DNA of 64,000 nt, taken from positions 48,473 through 112,472 of the forward strand of contig CALRQL020000010.1 of NCBI GenBank assembly GCA_943370295.1. The letters are read 5' to 3'. Numbering within the stretch: the stretch's first letter is position 1; each line of letters starts with the position of its first letter. Below the pieces are notes generated by a model that ran no database searches, was not told where the DNA came from, and was given only the letters and a program-made list of their open reading frames with translations. The DNA is from SB11 sp943370295. Lineage in GTDB: Bacteria > Bacteroidota > Bacteroidia > UBA8524. Position numbers and translations under genes: made by a program. Below, piece after piece: positions 7,528-16,439 of this stretch.

Positions 7528-8967
7528 TTAAAGTTCAGTCGGAAGTGGTATTAAGGGTAATTCTTCAAAAGGTACTTTGGATGATGGTTTAGGTACTGGT
7601 AGCTTAGAAAGTTTTTTATACTTCATACTTTTGAAATAAGGGTGCATTTTCGTGAAGATGGCACGGTTAGAACCGGCTAGAATGAGAGCAGTATTTGTCT
7701 TCATGGTTCTAATCTCATCGGTAGTCATAAGGGGTCGCGAACGGATATTTCCCTTTTCATCTGCATATTGAAAAGTACCAAGAAGCCGTTCCAGTTCTTG
7801 ACAAGTGTTTAATGGTGCTCCAGGAAAAAATATCTTTGAATAGCTGTTAGACTTAATGGCTTCGGCTTCGTAAGTTCCATAAAGATGAATAAACTGATTA
7901 AAGTCTTGGGAAATAGTCATAATTCCTGATTTAAATTTTCTCAGATTGGCCAATGCTATTGGAAGCGTAGGCAGGTAGAGCGAAGAGGCTTCATCTAAAA
8001 TGAAGAAAACACTTTTATCTTCTTTTTCTGGTAATTTGTCCATTAAATGAGCGAAAAATTGTTCAAAAAATATTGCTGAAAGAGTAGAATAATATTTCAT
8101 ATCCCCTGTTTTATTTTGAATGAATAATATTGTTTTTTCTTTTCTAAAAGCGTCAAAATCTATGCTATCAAAAGCCGTGACAACTTGTACCTTAGGGTCA
8201 TTGAAGATAGATAGAGCCGCCCGGCAGGTACTGGTAATAGAAATTAATAATTTTTTATCCATTACCAAGAATTGTTTATATTCATTTAATATATTCCTGT
8301 CATTACATTTGGCCACAAGTACATCCAAGGCACCAGGTTTAGCAGCCATGCTGTCTAAAAGAAGTTTTACGTTGGCAAGATTCTGATACCACATATTATT
8401 TTTTTTCAGAATTCGCATTAATAGTGAAATTAACATCACGGATTGAGTACCCCAAAACGGATCTTTACTTTCGCCTAAAGCATTTCGAACCAATAGCATT
8501 GCCACCTTTTGGATGCCCGAAGCGTCATTTGCCCTTGCCATAGGATTATAACCGTCAGATATTAAATCGTCTGAATAATGAATTACCTTGAGGTTAAATT
8601 CCAACTGTTTACCCACTGGGGCTGCTGCCCTAAAAAGTTCACCCGAGGGATCGTGAACAACAATACTATGGCCGTTTTTTAAGAGGTTATAAATAGTCGG
8701 TATACAAACACTTACTGATTTACCACTACCACTACCCCCAAGCACCATTGAAGACATATATGAGTCTTTAACGGTTAGGTTTCCGTGGCCGTTTAACGCA
8801 AACCCTTTGTTATAGACACTTAGAATTGAATTGGGTGAGAGGAAATCTGCATCCAGTTCTTGCTTACGCTTCGTGCCTGATTGAAAAATTGTTTGGAATA
8901 TATCGGCTATAAGTTCCAAAATACCTTTAAATATGCCACCAATTATTTCAATGAATATATCTATCAT
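7528..8967 (-). CDS. VirD4/TraG-type coupling ATPase
   Basis: Type IV coupling proteins bring the relaxase-DNA complex to the secretion channel. This 479-residue protein has Walker A GGSGSGKS at residues 77-84, a nearby VVHDPSGELF motif, Walker B VFFILDEASSL around residue 320, and SQDFNQF (sensor) further on, in the order seen in VirD4/TraG. The N-terminus has only amphipathic helices (IFIEIIGGIFKGILELIADI) instead of two clear transmembrane segments. The 57-residue membrane protein encoded just upstream may supply the anchor. No channel genes are seen nearby. Confidence 0.85.
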   Translation of the reverse strand: MIDIFIEIIGGIFKGILELIADIFQTIFQSGTKRKQELDADFLSPNSILSVYNKGFALNGHGNLTVKDSYMSSMVLGGSGSGKSVSVCIPTIYNLLKNGHSIVVHDPSGELFRAAAPVGKQLEFNLKVIHYSDDLISDGYNPMARANDASGIQKVAMLLVRNALGESKDPFWGTQSVMLISLLMRILKKNNMWYQNLANVKLLLDSMAAKPGALDVLVAKCNDRNILNEYKQFLVMDKKLLISITSTCRAALSIFNDPKVQVVTAFDSIDFDAFRKEKTILFIQNKTGDMKYYSTLSAIFFEQFFAHLMDKLPEKEDKSVFFILDEASSLYLPTLPIALANLRKFKSGIMTISQDFNQFIHLYGTYEAEAIKSNSYSKIFFPGAPLNTCQELERLLGTFQYADEKGNIRSRPLMTTDEIRTMKTNTALILAGSNRAIFTKMHPYFKSMKYKKLSKLPVPKPSSKVPFEELPLIPLPTEL

Positions 8968-8986
8968 TTGTTATTAAAGAGTTAAA

Positions 8987-9160
8987 CTATCCTACACGGT
9001 TTTCAATAAATTCTATTAGCTTTCCAATGATTGCATGGATAATTTTAGCTATGATTATTATGATAAAGAGTACGACCTTTAGTATGCCTTTGAAGAAAAG
9101 TTTGGTGGCTTCACTTAGTGAGTCCACCAAACCGTTACTATTTGATTGTTTCTGTCCCAT
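8987..9160 (-). CDS. Small membrane protein before the coupling ATPase
   Basis: The 57-residue product starts at the ATG at 9,160 (MGQKQSNSNGL), four bases after the stop of the preceding gene. A longer frame to 9,220 would overlap that gene heavily. A hydrophobic helix covers about residues 25-45 (VVLFIIIIIAKIIHAIIG), and the end is amphipathic. Its tail resembles in style the N-terminus of the coupling ATPase encoded 19 bases downstream. It could be a membrane partner of that ATPase; this is inference. Confidence 0.6.
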   Translation of the reverse strand: MGQKQSNSNGLVDSLSEATKLFFKGILKVVLFIIIIIAKIIHAIIGKLIEFIENRVG

Positions 9161-9164
9161 AACG

Positions 9165-9896
9165 TTACTCCTTTGGTATGGTGGACGAAACAGATACCTT
9201 GGCTTTATGACAGGTGCCATAATACCATTTGAAAAATTGGCTTACGGAATGAAACTGCTCATCCTGTTCTTTGTTAATTGGCTTATGAACAAAAACAATT
9301 TCAATACCGCCTAGTGGTGGCAAAGGATATTCCCGGTCAAGGATTTGACGAACTGTTTCCGGGTTTGTTTTAAGCAATGCATACTGCTTTTTATCGTATA
9401 CGCTAAGAGCTGAGGTATGCTCCATTAGGTCACTAAGCACAATGACTTTTTTGCCCTCGCAGTCTTTACAGTCCGCAATCTCCACAAGCATTTTTGATAA
9501 TGTGTAACATACAAAAGAACCCTGAGTACCTATGGGCTTTTTCTTAATTTCTGAGATATGCTGTTCAATGTGGGCATAAAAGGTATCCCGCATCATTTTT
9601 CGCTCGAGGATATTGGCGGTAAGTTCGCTTTGTCCATGTACGTTGAATTTCTGTGTTTCAGTATATCGCAAACTAGAAATGAAGCCAATAGTGCAAGTAG
9701 AGGGAGCATTAAGATTTTTATTTATTGCAAAAATTGGCTTTAATTCTTCGATTGATAAATCATTTACCTGTTTAAAAGTATCCGATAAATCAATCAAAAT
9801 GGCAACAGTATTACCCTGGGGTTCGGTTATGAGACCGTTGCAAGCTATGCTACACGTAACCCAGCAGAACGCTATGTATTTAATCAACTTTTTCAT
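9165..9896 (-). CDS. Lipoprotein with a possible vWA-like fold
   Basis: The 243-residue protein has a signal peptide ending in VTCSIAC, a fair lipobox with Cys19. The body begins with TVAILIDLSDTF, where DxSxT-like residues recall the metal site of von Willebrand factor A domains, and later has KKVIVLSDLMEHTS, another strand with a Ser-Asp. It is encoded in the mobilization operon, overlapping the start of the gene upstream by 17 bases and four bases before the small membrane protein gene. No function is assigned; a surface contact role during transfer is only a guess. Confidence 0.6.
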   Translation of the reverse strand: MKKLIKYIAFCWVTCSIACNGLITEPQGNTVAILIDLSDTFKQVNDLSIEELKPIFAINKNLNAPSTCTIGFISSLRYTETQKFNVHGQSELTANILERKMMRDTFYAHIEQHISEIKKKPIGTQGSFVCYTLSKMLVEIADCKDCEGKKVIVLSDLMEHTSALSVYDKKQYALLKTNPETVRQILDREYPLPPLGGIEIVFVHKPINKEQDEQFHSVSQFFKWYYGTCHKAKVSVSSTIPKE

Positions 9897-10968
9897 TGTA
9901 TTGGTTGGGGTTTAAAGGTATTTCATCGTAGTAAGTAGTCAGGGCGGGCGGAGCCTGAGAAAAACATTGAGGGATATAGCCTGCTTGAGCAGTAAAGCAT
10001 TTTTTAAATTCGCTTACACTCAATTTATAGTATGCAATTATTGTTTTTTCGCAGCCTCGGGCATAATGAAGCAGGCTTAATGTTTTGTTTTTTATAACCT
10101 CAATTTCATTCTTATTGGCCTGAAATTTTTGATTGAGATATACCAAACGTGCCTTTAATTCTCTGGTTTTTGCAAGCCTTTGGATAGCTTCTTTACGCTG
10201 GCGAATTTGTTCGTAGCTTGGCTTTATTAAATGCAGGTAGATGAGGTGAAAGGCAGCAAATGCGAGAATTGATAACACAGTAAGGCTCCATGCTGGTATA
10301 TCGCCCCCAGTATTGGATTTGTAGAAATCACTTCGCATCGCACAGAGGATATAAACTGAAATCCCGACTAGTATTCCCATCGCGCCAGTAGCCAATAATT
10401 TAGCCTTTTTACTTTTTAGCCGTTCCGTAAATTTGGTGCCAAGGGTGCTAACTACAGCAATGGCCAATGAACAGCCGAGGCCAAGTAAAAGGCTGACAAT
10501 AAAACTACTACCTGTTCTTTGGAATGCGCTGCCTAAAAAATAAGCATCTACACTCAAGATTATAAAAGCAATTACAAAAGCAAGTGTAAGGCGGCGGCTT
10601 GGTTTTGAAGGTATGATTATATTTCCGATGCTTTTTTCTTCAATAGCAAGGTCACCGGCCACTTTATCAGCTTCAAGCAAAAGTGCTACATTTTCAGCTT
10701 CAAGATTTTCAATGGAGGTCTTAGCTTTTTGGATTACAGAATAACCGCCATTAATTTCAAAAGCTTTTGCTGTTAATACATTGTAGGCTGCTAAAACTGG
10801 CTCGACCAAAACAGATAGCTGTATTTCAGGGTGAAGTGGTGTTTTAACGGCTGTGGTGACACCGATGAGGCCTGCTGTGCGCAGGCTCTCATCGTGTTTG
10901 GTTTCAATAAAGGCATCAAGAGCCGGGTTTGAATACGCTCCATCAGAAGGGATAATTAAGGTGCTCAT
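9880..10968 (-). CDS. Multi-span membrane protein with coiled coil, unknown
   Basis: The protein has 362 residues from the ATG at 10,968, whose bases overlap the stop of the previous gene (ATGA). A helical N-terminal third ends in a coiled coil (KAKTSIENLEAENVALLLEA). Four hydrophobic segments follow: LTLAFVIAFIILSVDAYFLG, FIVSLLLGLGCSLAIAVVST, ATGAMGILVGISVYILCAM and LTVLSILAFAAFHLIYLHLI. A second coiled coil and a Pro-rich tail finish it. This type of membrane protein accompanies coupling ATPases in some Bacteroidota elements; I recognise no named family. Confidence 0.6.
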   Translation of the reverse strand: MSTLIIPSDGAYSNPALDAFIETKHDESLRTAGLIGVTTAVKTPLHPEIQLSVLVEPVLAAYNVLTAKAFEINGGYSVIQKAKTSIENLEAENVALLLEADKVAGDLAIEEKSIGNIIIPSKPSRRLTLAFVIAFIILSVDAYFLGSAFQRTGSSFIVSLLLGLGCSLAIAVVSTLGTKFTERLKSKKAKLLATGAMGILVGISVYILCAMRSDFYKSNTGGDIPAWSLTVLSILAFAAFHLIYLHLIKPSYEQIRQRKEAIQRLAKTRELKARLVYLNQKFQANKNEIEVIKNKTLSLLHYARGCEKTIIAYYKLSVSEFKKCFTAQAGYIPQCFSQAPPALTTYYDEIPLNPNQYNEKVD

Positions 10969-11240
10969 ACGCCACCCCCTTTCTGCCACATAGGCTGTTT
11001 CTTTCTTCTACAGTGGGTTACTTTACTTGCTTTAAGAGCCATTGTAACAAGCACACGGTCGTGGTGTTTAAGGTGGCATACATTGAGTTCGCCAAATGAA
11101 GGCCTGTTTTTAAGGTCACTTTTCCTGCAAGCAGGTTTAGGTGCGGGGCTGGTTTTTTGTACAAAAACTTCCTTTAGAAAGGGATTAAGCTTGAGATGCC
11201 CTTTACTGGCAATTTCGTTGAATGTAACAGGGTTCTGCAT
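10965..11240 (-). CDS. Small basic protein, first gene of the mobilization operon
   Basis: This 91-residue product starts at the ATG at 11,240 (MQNPVTFNEIASKGHL). It is rich in Lys, His and Cys (ACRKSD, NVCHLKHHDR, THCRRKK), which could bind metal or nucleic acid. Its TGA stop overlaps the ATG of the next gene (10,965-10,968), so translation is coupled. That coupling is the main reason to accept it as a gene. No family recognised. Confidence 0.5.
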   Translation of the reverse strand: MQNPVTFNEIASKGHLKLNPFLKEVFVQKTSPAPKPACRKSDLKNRPSFGELNVCHLKHHDRVLVTMALKASKVTHCRRKKQPMWQKGGGV

Positions 11241-11660
11241 AAGACATTTGTTTTTCAATAACAAATGGCCCAAATTTGAAGAAGGGTTTGGAGTGGTTAT
11301 CAGGGGTTGACATTTTAATCTATTTATAATACAATACCCCTGAAGTTGTTCTATTCAAGTAGCTGGTGGTTTTCTAGGCCGTTTGCCAGACTACATGTAA
11401 TCAACCTCCCCCATCTTCGGATGGGGTTTGTTAATTACTGGGAGTCTCCTTAACTCCATTTAAATGTTGAACAATCAGCTTTCCAAAGGCTGTACCTTTT
11501 AACACAACTTTGCTTTTGGCAGTTGCGCTGTGGATTTGGTGGTGGAATCTTTTGTTTTTCATTGAACTTATAAATGTTCAACAAAAGTCATCACAACATA
11601 TTGATTAGTAAGTATTTCGGAAGAAAATCGGACGGACGAAAATCGGATGGGGCAACTATA
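11241..11660. promoter_or_regulatory. Intergenic region ahead of the mobilization operon (possible oriT/promoter)
   Basis: No gene is seen in these 420 bases. The region holds an inverted repeat TCAGGGGT / ACCCCTGA (11,300-11,307 and 11,336-11,343), a perfect 7-bp hairpin with a TTCG loop (CCCCATC-TTCG-GATGGGG, 11,409-11,426), and two copies of GAAAATCGGA 15 bases apart (11,622 and 11,637). It precedes the whole leftward transfer operon, so it should hold its promoter and is a candidate for oriT. Neither was identified by consensus. Confidence 0.4.
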
Positions 11661-12581
11661 CTAATCGCAGAGTATTCCATGTTCCTGAAATATCTTTATT
11701 TGCTTCTTTAAATCCGCTAGATATCTATTTTTAATATGATAGCACTCCTTTAAATTATCCAGTTTAGTATCAACGTAAGTAGCTATTGTATTAATAATAA
11801 TTTTGTTACTATCAAAGTATATGGGATTGTAAATAAAACCTTTTCGGTTGTCGTCAATCATTGAGGCACTTAACCTTTTTTTTACATCAGTGGAACTATT
11901 ATTAAATCGTAGAATTAGTTTTCTTAATCTTCTATCATCATGGTCAAAGTATAAAAAAACGCCATACTCCCCATTGTAAGCCATGCAGATAAAGAGCGTC
12001 ATGTTAATCTGAAAAACTGTTTTGCCCTCAGAAGATAAAATATTCATGTCATCCACATCATAACAGGAGCCTGCAAAATCTCTAATTGTAGTTTTGTCCT
12101 CTACTAATTCTATGCCCTTTATTTCTTGTGGAACTTGTTTTGTATCAAGAAATTTAACTGCGTCTTGTATAGCATCTTTAAAATGATCCTTATCTGATTT
12201 CGTAATGCCACCTTCAATATTTCCCTTTCCTGGGGTATCGTAATATGATTTGTTGGGGAAATAATCTCGTAAAAATTCGGCAACCTGATTACCCTCAGGG
12301 CCAGAATAAAATATCCAGTATTTGGAGAGAAAATCAAAGTTTGTTTTTGACAGTTCTTTAAAAATTTCTTTTGGTGTATACAATCGGTCAGGAAATACTA
12401 ACTGCCAATCTACAATATAAATATCTGCTGGTTGGGAAACTAAGGTAGTAATATAGTCAGGGAAATTGGTTGTTTCTTCTACTAGAAAGCCTACAAACTC
12501 AAAAGATGTTGGGTCAATCTTTGCGCTAATTTTTTCATAGGTTCTTTTACTGTCCTCTATTATTAATATTTTATACTTCAT
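11661..12581 (-). CDS. Receiver-domain protein paired with the degenerate kinase
   Basis: The 306-residue protein begins with a receiver-like domain: KILIIEDSKRTYEKI (acidic Glu-Asp pair), a phosphoacceptor strand DIYIVDWQL, WIFYSGPEG (Ser in the Thr/Ser position) and a Lys after SYYDTPGKG. The rest (about residues 140-306) is not a DNA-binding domain I recognise; it has the motifs NIEGGITKSDKDHF and YFDHDDRRLRKLILRF. It overlaps the start of the kinase-like gene by 11 bases, so the two are coexpressed. The effector role of the C-terminal half is unknown. Confidence 0.65.
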   Translation of the reverse strand: MKYKILIIEDSKRTYEKISAKIDPTSFEFVGFLVEETTNFPDYITTLVSQPADIYIVDWQLVFPDRLYTPKEIFKELSKTNFDFLSKYWIFYSGPEGNQVAEFLRDYFPNKSYYDTPGKGNIEGGITKSDKDHFKDAIQDAVKFLDTKQVPQEIKGIELVEDKTTIRDFAGSCYDVDDMNILSSEGKTVFQINMTLFICMAYNGEYGVFLYFDHDDRRLRKLILRFNNSSTDVKKRLSASMIDDNRKGFIYNPIYFDSNKIIINTIATYVDTKLDNLKECYHIKNRYLADLKKQIKIFQEHGILCD

Positions 12582-15396
12582 CGCTATGCTTTGATTTAAA
12601 GAAATATGTTAAAATAAATTTATCTTCGGTTTCGTCAATAGTTGAATACTTCTTCTTGTTTTTTTTATCACCATTCCAATACTGTAAAGCCCCTTCAATA
12701 AAATTAAGACCACTCCCTAATTTTGTGCTATTTTCGTGGACTTTCTTTTTATTTTCAATTTTCATTTGTAAAACATTGTTGTTGCAATTACTAAGTTGAA
12801 TATTTAGCAAAGGAACATTATCAGTTACATTATAATTTGCAATTTTGCCATGCTTAAACGCATTCTGTATAGCATTAAAAGCGACAAATGTTGGCATTAT
12901 AACTTCTGATTTTTCTTTGTAATTGCTTTTAATTATATCACTTGGCAATATTGTTTGGTCCTTTTTTTCATATGCAATATCCACGTATGCACACGCTAAA
13001 TCGTATTCATCGCGATAGGTTATAAACTTCTCTTTAGAATAATCATAAAATTTACGTAGCAATTCTGAAAGCCCATCTAAACGAGAAACTAGTTTTGATC
13101 TATCCATTCCACTTTCTTCTTCAACAGAAGTAACGAGGTTGTTAATACACTGTGGTCCCAAATGTCCTAACTGATACATAGTGCGAGAGAGAATACGCTG
13201 ATTTGCCTCCGAAGCGTTTGCTCGAACTTTTTCTCTGTAAAACCGTCTTGAGCTCCAAAATACCAAACATATCGCAACCAAAAGTGCTCCAGCAATACCA
13301 TAGCCTATGTATTTTGCTTTTTTCTCTGCCTTTATTGCTTCATCCTTTTGCAACAATGCTAAGTTCTTGGCGGTTATTTCAACATTTTTGGTAGAATCTA
13401 AGTATTTTAGTGTCCCAATTGTATCGATTTTACTTCTAATTGTATTGTCAAGAACTTTCAATGAATCATTCAAGTCTGCTAATTGGTTTGTTATTTCTGT
13501 CAAACTATCATTAACAATCACTATGTCCTTGTTTAAACTTGAAATACTATGCTGTTGATGAGTAATGATTTTGTTATTCTCCAAAATCAGATTTTGAGAT
13601 ATAAATAAGCTATCTGCAAGAAACAAAGAAGTATTTTTAGAATCTATTACATCCACAACACCAGATAAGTATGGATTTGAATTATAGCTACTTACATATG
13701 TATTAAATGCTAATGTAGTATAATTCTTTTCTAAATCAGTGTTTCCTTCAGCTTTTGCCAACAGAATAAAATTATAATAACTTCTATATTTTAGGTTTTC
13801 ATCGTTTTTCTTTTCAGCAGAATCAAGCATTCTCATACACGTGCTTTTGGCCAATGAGAATTGTTTATCATAGAGTAATATATCAAACCGCATTTGTAGG
13901 TTATCGGTATAGTATTGTTTATGAAACTTTTTTTGCATAATATATTCATAAAGATAGATTGCTTCCTTTTTCTGTCCTAGCTTATATAAGTAAAAAGGAA
14001 TGTTCAATATTGTCTGTCCAAAATTTCTATTTCTCGTTTCATAGGAACTAATCTTAGAACCTAAGGAATGGTATGTAAAATCATAATATAATGCATCCTC
14101 AAGTCTCCCTTTTCTCCAATAAATACTACCTAAACTGCCATGTACAATAGCCATCGCAAATGTGTCTTTTGTTCGATTTAATAAATGTAAAATAGAATTT
14201 GCACTTATTATTTGATGTTTTTTTATAGAATCTGTAAATACACTTCCATAATAAGAGTCCGCTTTACTTTTGTGTACTTCACTTCTCAATGCAAACCATC
14301 TATCGGGGACGCCTTCTAAATAATTTACACCTTCTAATAAATCTAATGCTTTTTTATGCAATGCTTCATTTGAATTGCTATACATTAAAAAACGTATTAA
14401 CTCTTCTTTTTCTTGAGAAGGCATACCATCATATTTTGCATAAAAATAATAAGCCGCGCTAAAGAAAGTCTCAAATCCTGATGTTACGTACAAATGAGCA
14501 TTATACTTCGCAAGTAAATAAGAAAGTTGTTCAAGCTGATTCTTCTTTAAAAAATCATGCACCCCGCTATTATCGGAATATGGCAAAATTGCCTTATTAA
14601 TTCTGGAACTTTCATAGCTATTTTTGTATCTTACGAATATGAAGTAACCAACTACTTTCAATAGATTTTCCTTGTGAAGTTTGCGGGTGTAAGAATCCTT
14701 AAGGGTATTTAACAACTCAGAGACTAGCTCTTTTTGAAGTCGGTTGAACGTTAATGTATCTTTAAGTAATAAATGCTCCTCACATTGTGCAATGTACTGA
14801 TTAAACTTTTGAGGGATATCCAATGAATAGATTATTTTTTTTGGATTATTTCTTGAAAAATACCATTGAGTAGTATTGTTTAGTTCATTCTCAAGTACTA
14901 TTTCTTCAGTTTCATAATTATAATTTTTAATGAAATCTTCTTCATATTTATCTATAAGGTCTATTATTTCATCTTGAGTTAGCTTAAAACCTTTTGTTTT
15001 AGAAAAGTGATTCAAAAAACAATTTAAAAACATTGTGTCACTCCTTAAAACGTTTTCGCTTCCCGGTCTAATAAAATACGCATCAAATGATTTATCACAG
15101 ATTTTCAGTGTAATACTGTCATCTATGCATTGATAGAGGTCTTCTTTAAATATGGGGTCACGTCTTGGATCAAAAACGAACTTATAATCTCCAGAGTCTA
15201 AATCTCTGTTTGGACTAAACCATACAACTTTGTCTTTAAAGTTAGGGTCAGAAAACACAAAACTCGATAGAGAATCAGAATTGTTTTTAGTTTCATCCTG
15301 CCGAGGGTTTAAGGTGCTGTTTTTAATGTTTTTGCAACTGATAATTGCAATAAAAAATAAGCCTATCGATAAAATAGTGATTTTTATCCCCTTCAT
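12571..15396 (-). CDS. TPR sensor-kinase-like lipoprotein with His-to-Gln phosphoacceptor
   Basis: This 941-residue protein starts with a lipoprotein signal (GLFFIAIISC, Cys near residue 22), then a long helical region with TPR-like units (residues about 280-590), a coiled coil, a transmembrane helix near residue 705 (YIGYGIAGALLVAICLVFW) and a LytS/His_kinase-type module. The phosphoacceptor box, usually NPHFLFN, reads GPQCINN with Gln749. The ATP-binding half keeps FNAIQNAFKHGK and GSGLNFIEGALQY. This is the common Bacteroidota TPR kinase layout, but likely unable to autophosphorylate at the usual His. It is encoded with a receiver protein inside the mobile element. Confidence 0.7.
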   Translation of the reverse strand: MKGIKITILSIGLFFIAIISCKNIKNSTLNPRQDETKNNSDSLSSFVFSDPNFKDKVVWFSPNRDLDSGDYKFVFDPRRDPIFKEDLYQCIDDSITLKICDKSFDAYFIRPGSENVLRSDTMFLNCFLNHFSKTKGFKLTQDEIIDLIDKYEEDFIKNYNYETEEIVLENELNNTTQWYFSRNNPKKIIYSLDIPQKFNQYIAQCEEHLLLKDTLTFNRLQKELVSELLNTLKDSYTRKLHKENLLKVVGYFIFVRYKNSYESSRINKAILPYSDNSGVHDFLKKNQLEQLSYLLAKYNAHLYVTSGFETFFSAAYYFYAKYDGMPSQEKEELIRFLMYSNSNEALHKKALDLLEGVNYLEGVPDRWFALRSEVHKSKADSYYGSVFTDSIKKHQIISANSILHLLNRTKDTFAMAIVHGSLGSIYWRKGRLEDALYYDFTYHSLGSKISSYETRNRNFGQTILNIPFYLYKLGQKKEAIYLYEYIMQKKFHKQYYTDNLQMRFDILLYDKQFSLAKSTCMRMLDSAEKKNDENLKYRSYYNFILLAKAEGNTDLEKNYTTLAFNTYVSSYNSNPYLSGVVDVIDSKNTSLFLADSLFISQNLILENNKIITHQQHSISSLNKDIVIVNDSLTEITNQLADLNDSLKVLDNTIRSKIDTIGTLKYLDSTKNVEITAKNLALLQKDEAIKAEKKAKYIGYGIAGALLVAICLVFWSSRRFYREKVRANASEANQRILSRTMYQLGHLGPQCINNLVTSVEEESGMDRSKLVSRLDGLSELLRKFYDYSKEKFITYRDEYDLACAYVDIAYEKKDQTILPSDIIKSNYKEKSEVIMPTFVAFNAIQNAFKHGKIANYNVTDNVPLLNIQLSNCNNNVLQMKIENKKKVHENSTKLGSGLNFIEGALQYWNGDKKNKKKYSTIDETEDKFILTYFFKSKHSDEV

Positions 15397-15421
15397 TTTA
15401 TTAAGTTATAAATTAAAATTT

Positions 15422-15706
15422 TTACTCAATATCTGGTGACAATTCCTTCTCCTCCTCATTATCCTTCCTCGTATTCCTTATTTCCTCAAAGCCTTTCTTT
15501 ACTTCACTTATATGTTCAATTACCTTTGTTCCCTCTCCAATACCCTCAATCAGCATGGATAATATTCCTACATTCTCTTTAGCGGGATTCTTTATATAAC
15601 TTTCTTGTAATGATTTAGCCAGTTCTTGTCTGTGCTTCCCAATCAGGTAGCCGTTATTAAATGCTTCTTTTAAGTGTTCATCAATATGTGTTTCTTCATT
15701 TTCCAT
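15422..15706 (-). CDS. Small charged helical protein, unknown
   Basis: The 94-residue product is entirely helical and charged, beginning MENEETHIDEHLKEAFNNGY and ending in an acidic tail. No motif is recognised. Its start codon overlaps the stop of the excisionase-like gene (TAATG at 15,704-15,708), so the two are translationally coupled. It lies just before the kinase-like gene. Confidence 0.55.
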   Translation of the reverse strand: MENEETHIDEHLKEAFNNGYLIGKHRQELAKSLQESYIKNPAKENVGILSMLIEGIGEGTKVIEHISEVKKGFEEIRNTRKDNEEEKELSPDIE

Positions 15707-15972
15707 TAGAACTTTTCTTTAGCATGGATTTCAAGGTATTCGTATAGGCTTGCGCGTTCGTATAGAATTACTTTACGTGAGGGTTGGGTGTAGCGGATAG
15801 AACCGGTATTACGGAGGTTTTGGAGAGTTGTTTTTCCGATGTTGAGTATTTTCATGGCTTCATCGCCATTAATCCACGGGTCCAAAGTCTGTTTAGTTTC
15901 GTCTTTAATCCGTTTGACAACTTCTTTAACAAGTAACATTAAAGCCTTATCCTCCAAGCAAATGACTTCCAT
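15706..15972 (-). CDS. Excisionase-type helix-turn-helix protein
   Basis: The 88-residue protein carries a winged-helix/MerR-like fold typical of excisionases: WINGDEAMKILNIGKTTLQN (helix-turn-helix), LRNTGSIRYTQPSRKVILY (wing) and RASLYEYLEIH. Such proteins help the integrase choose excision or act as small regulators. Bacteroidota integrative elements often carry one near the integrase, as here. The gene is coupled to the 94-residue gene. Confidence 0.8.
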   Translation of the reverse strand: MEVICLEDKALMLLVKEVVKRIKDETKQTLDPWINGDEAMKILNIGKTTLQNLRNTGSIRYTQPSRKVILYERASLYEYLEIHAKEKF

Positions 15973-15992
15973 ATAGCAAGTTTACAAATTTT

Positions 15993-16439
15993 TTAGAAAT
16001 CACTTTCGTTTTCAAATTCCCTAATTGCTAGTAAAAATTGATCAATGTCTTTTAAAAATAGAATAGCTTCCTCTCCCTGATCTCCTCCAACTATTATTTT
16101 AGCTGATTTTAAAAATAATTTGAACCGTTTTAAGCGGTTTTTTAACTCAATTGCTTCTGCCTCTGCATTTTTTTTTCGGATATCCGCATATATGTCTTCT
16201 ATTTGCGCTAACAACTTATTATTTTCTATAATTGGTTTATCTAGTACTGCCTTACCATAGTTTAGTAATTTGTGGGTAAACTCGGATAGCTCATCGCCAA
16301 TTGAAGTACGTTTAATCGGGTCAATCTCTGTTTCAAGAAATTGATATAGTTTGTCTATCAACTTGCTTCTATATAGTTTCCAACGTGCCGAATCAAATCC
16401 TGACACATCAACGCGAATAAATGATTTTCCTTCTTCCAT
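15993..16439 (-). CDS. Coiled-coil protein of unknown function
   Basis: The 148-residue product is mostly helical, with a coiled coil in the middle (IEDIYADIRKKNAEAEAIEL then KNRLKRFKLFLKSAK) and a final acidic helix. It shows no signal peptide or known domain. Its start overlaps the stop of the gene at 16,439-16,825 by TAATG, which links it to the anti-sigma-like protein. Confidence 0.55.
   Translation of the reverse strand: MEEGKSFIRVDVSGFDSARWKLYRSKLIDKLYQFLETEIDPIKRTSIGDELSEFTHKLLNYGKAVLDKPIIENNKLLAQIEDIYADIRKKNAEAEAIELKNRLKRFKLFLKSAKIIVGGDQGEEAILFLKDIDQFLLAIREFENESDF

Noticed and set aside
11307..11330. Sigma-70 promoter (TTGACA...TATAAT) in the mobilization gap
   Set aside because: The spacer is only 12 bases and the direction is away from the leftward genes; Bacteroidota use a different consensus.
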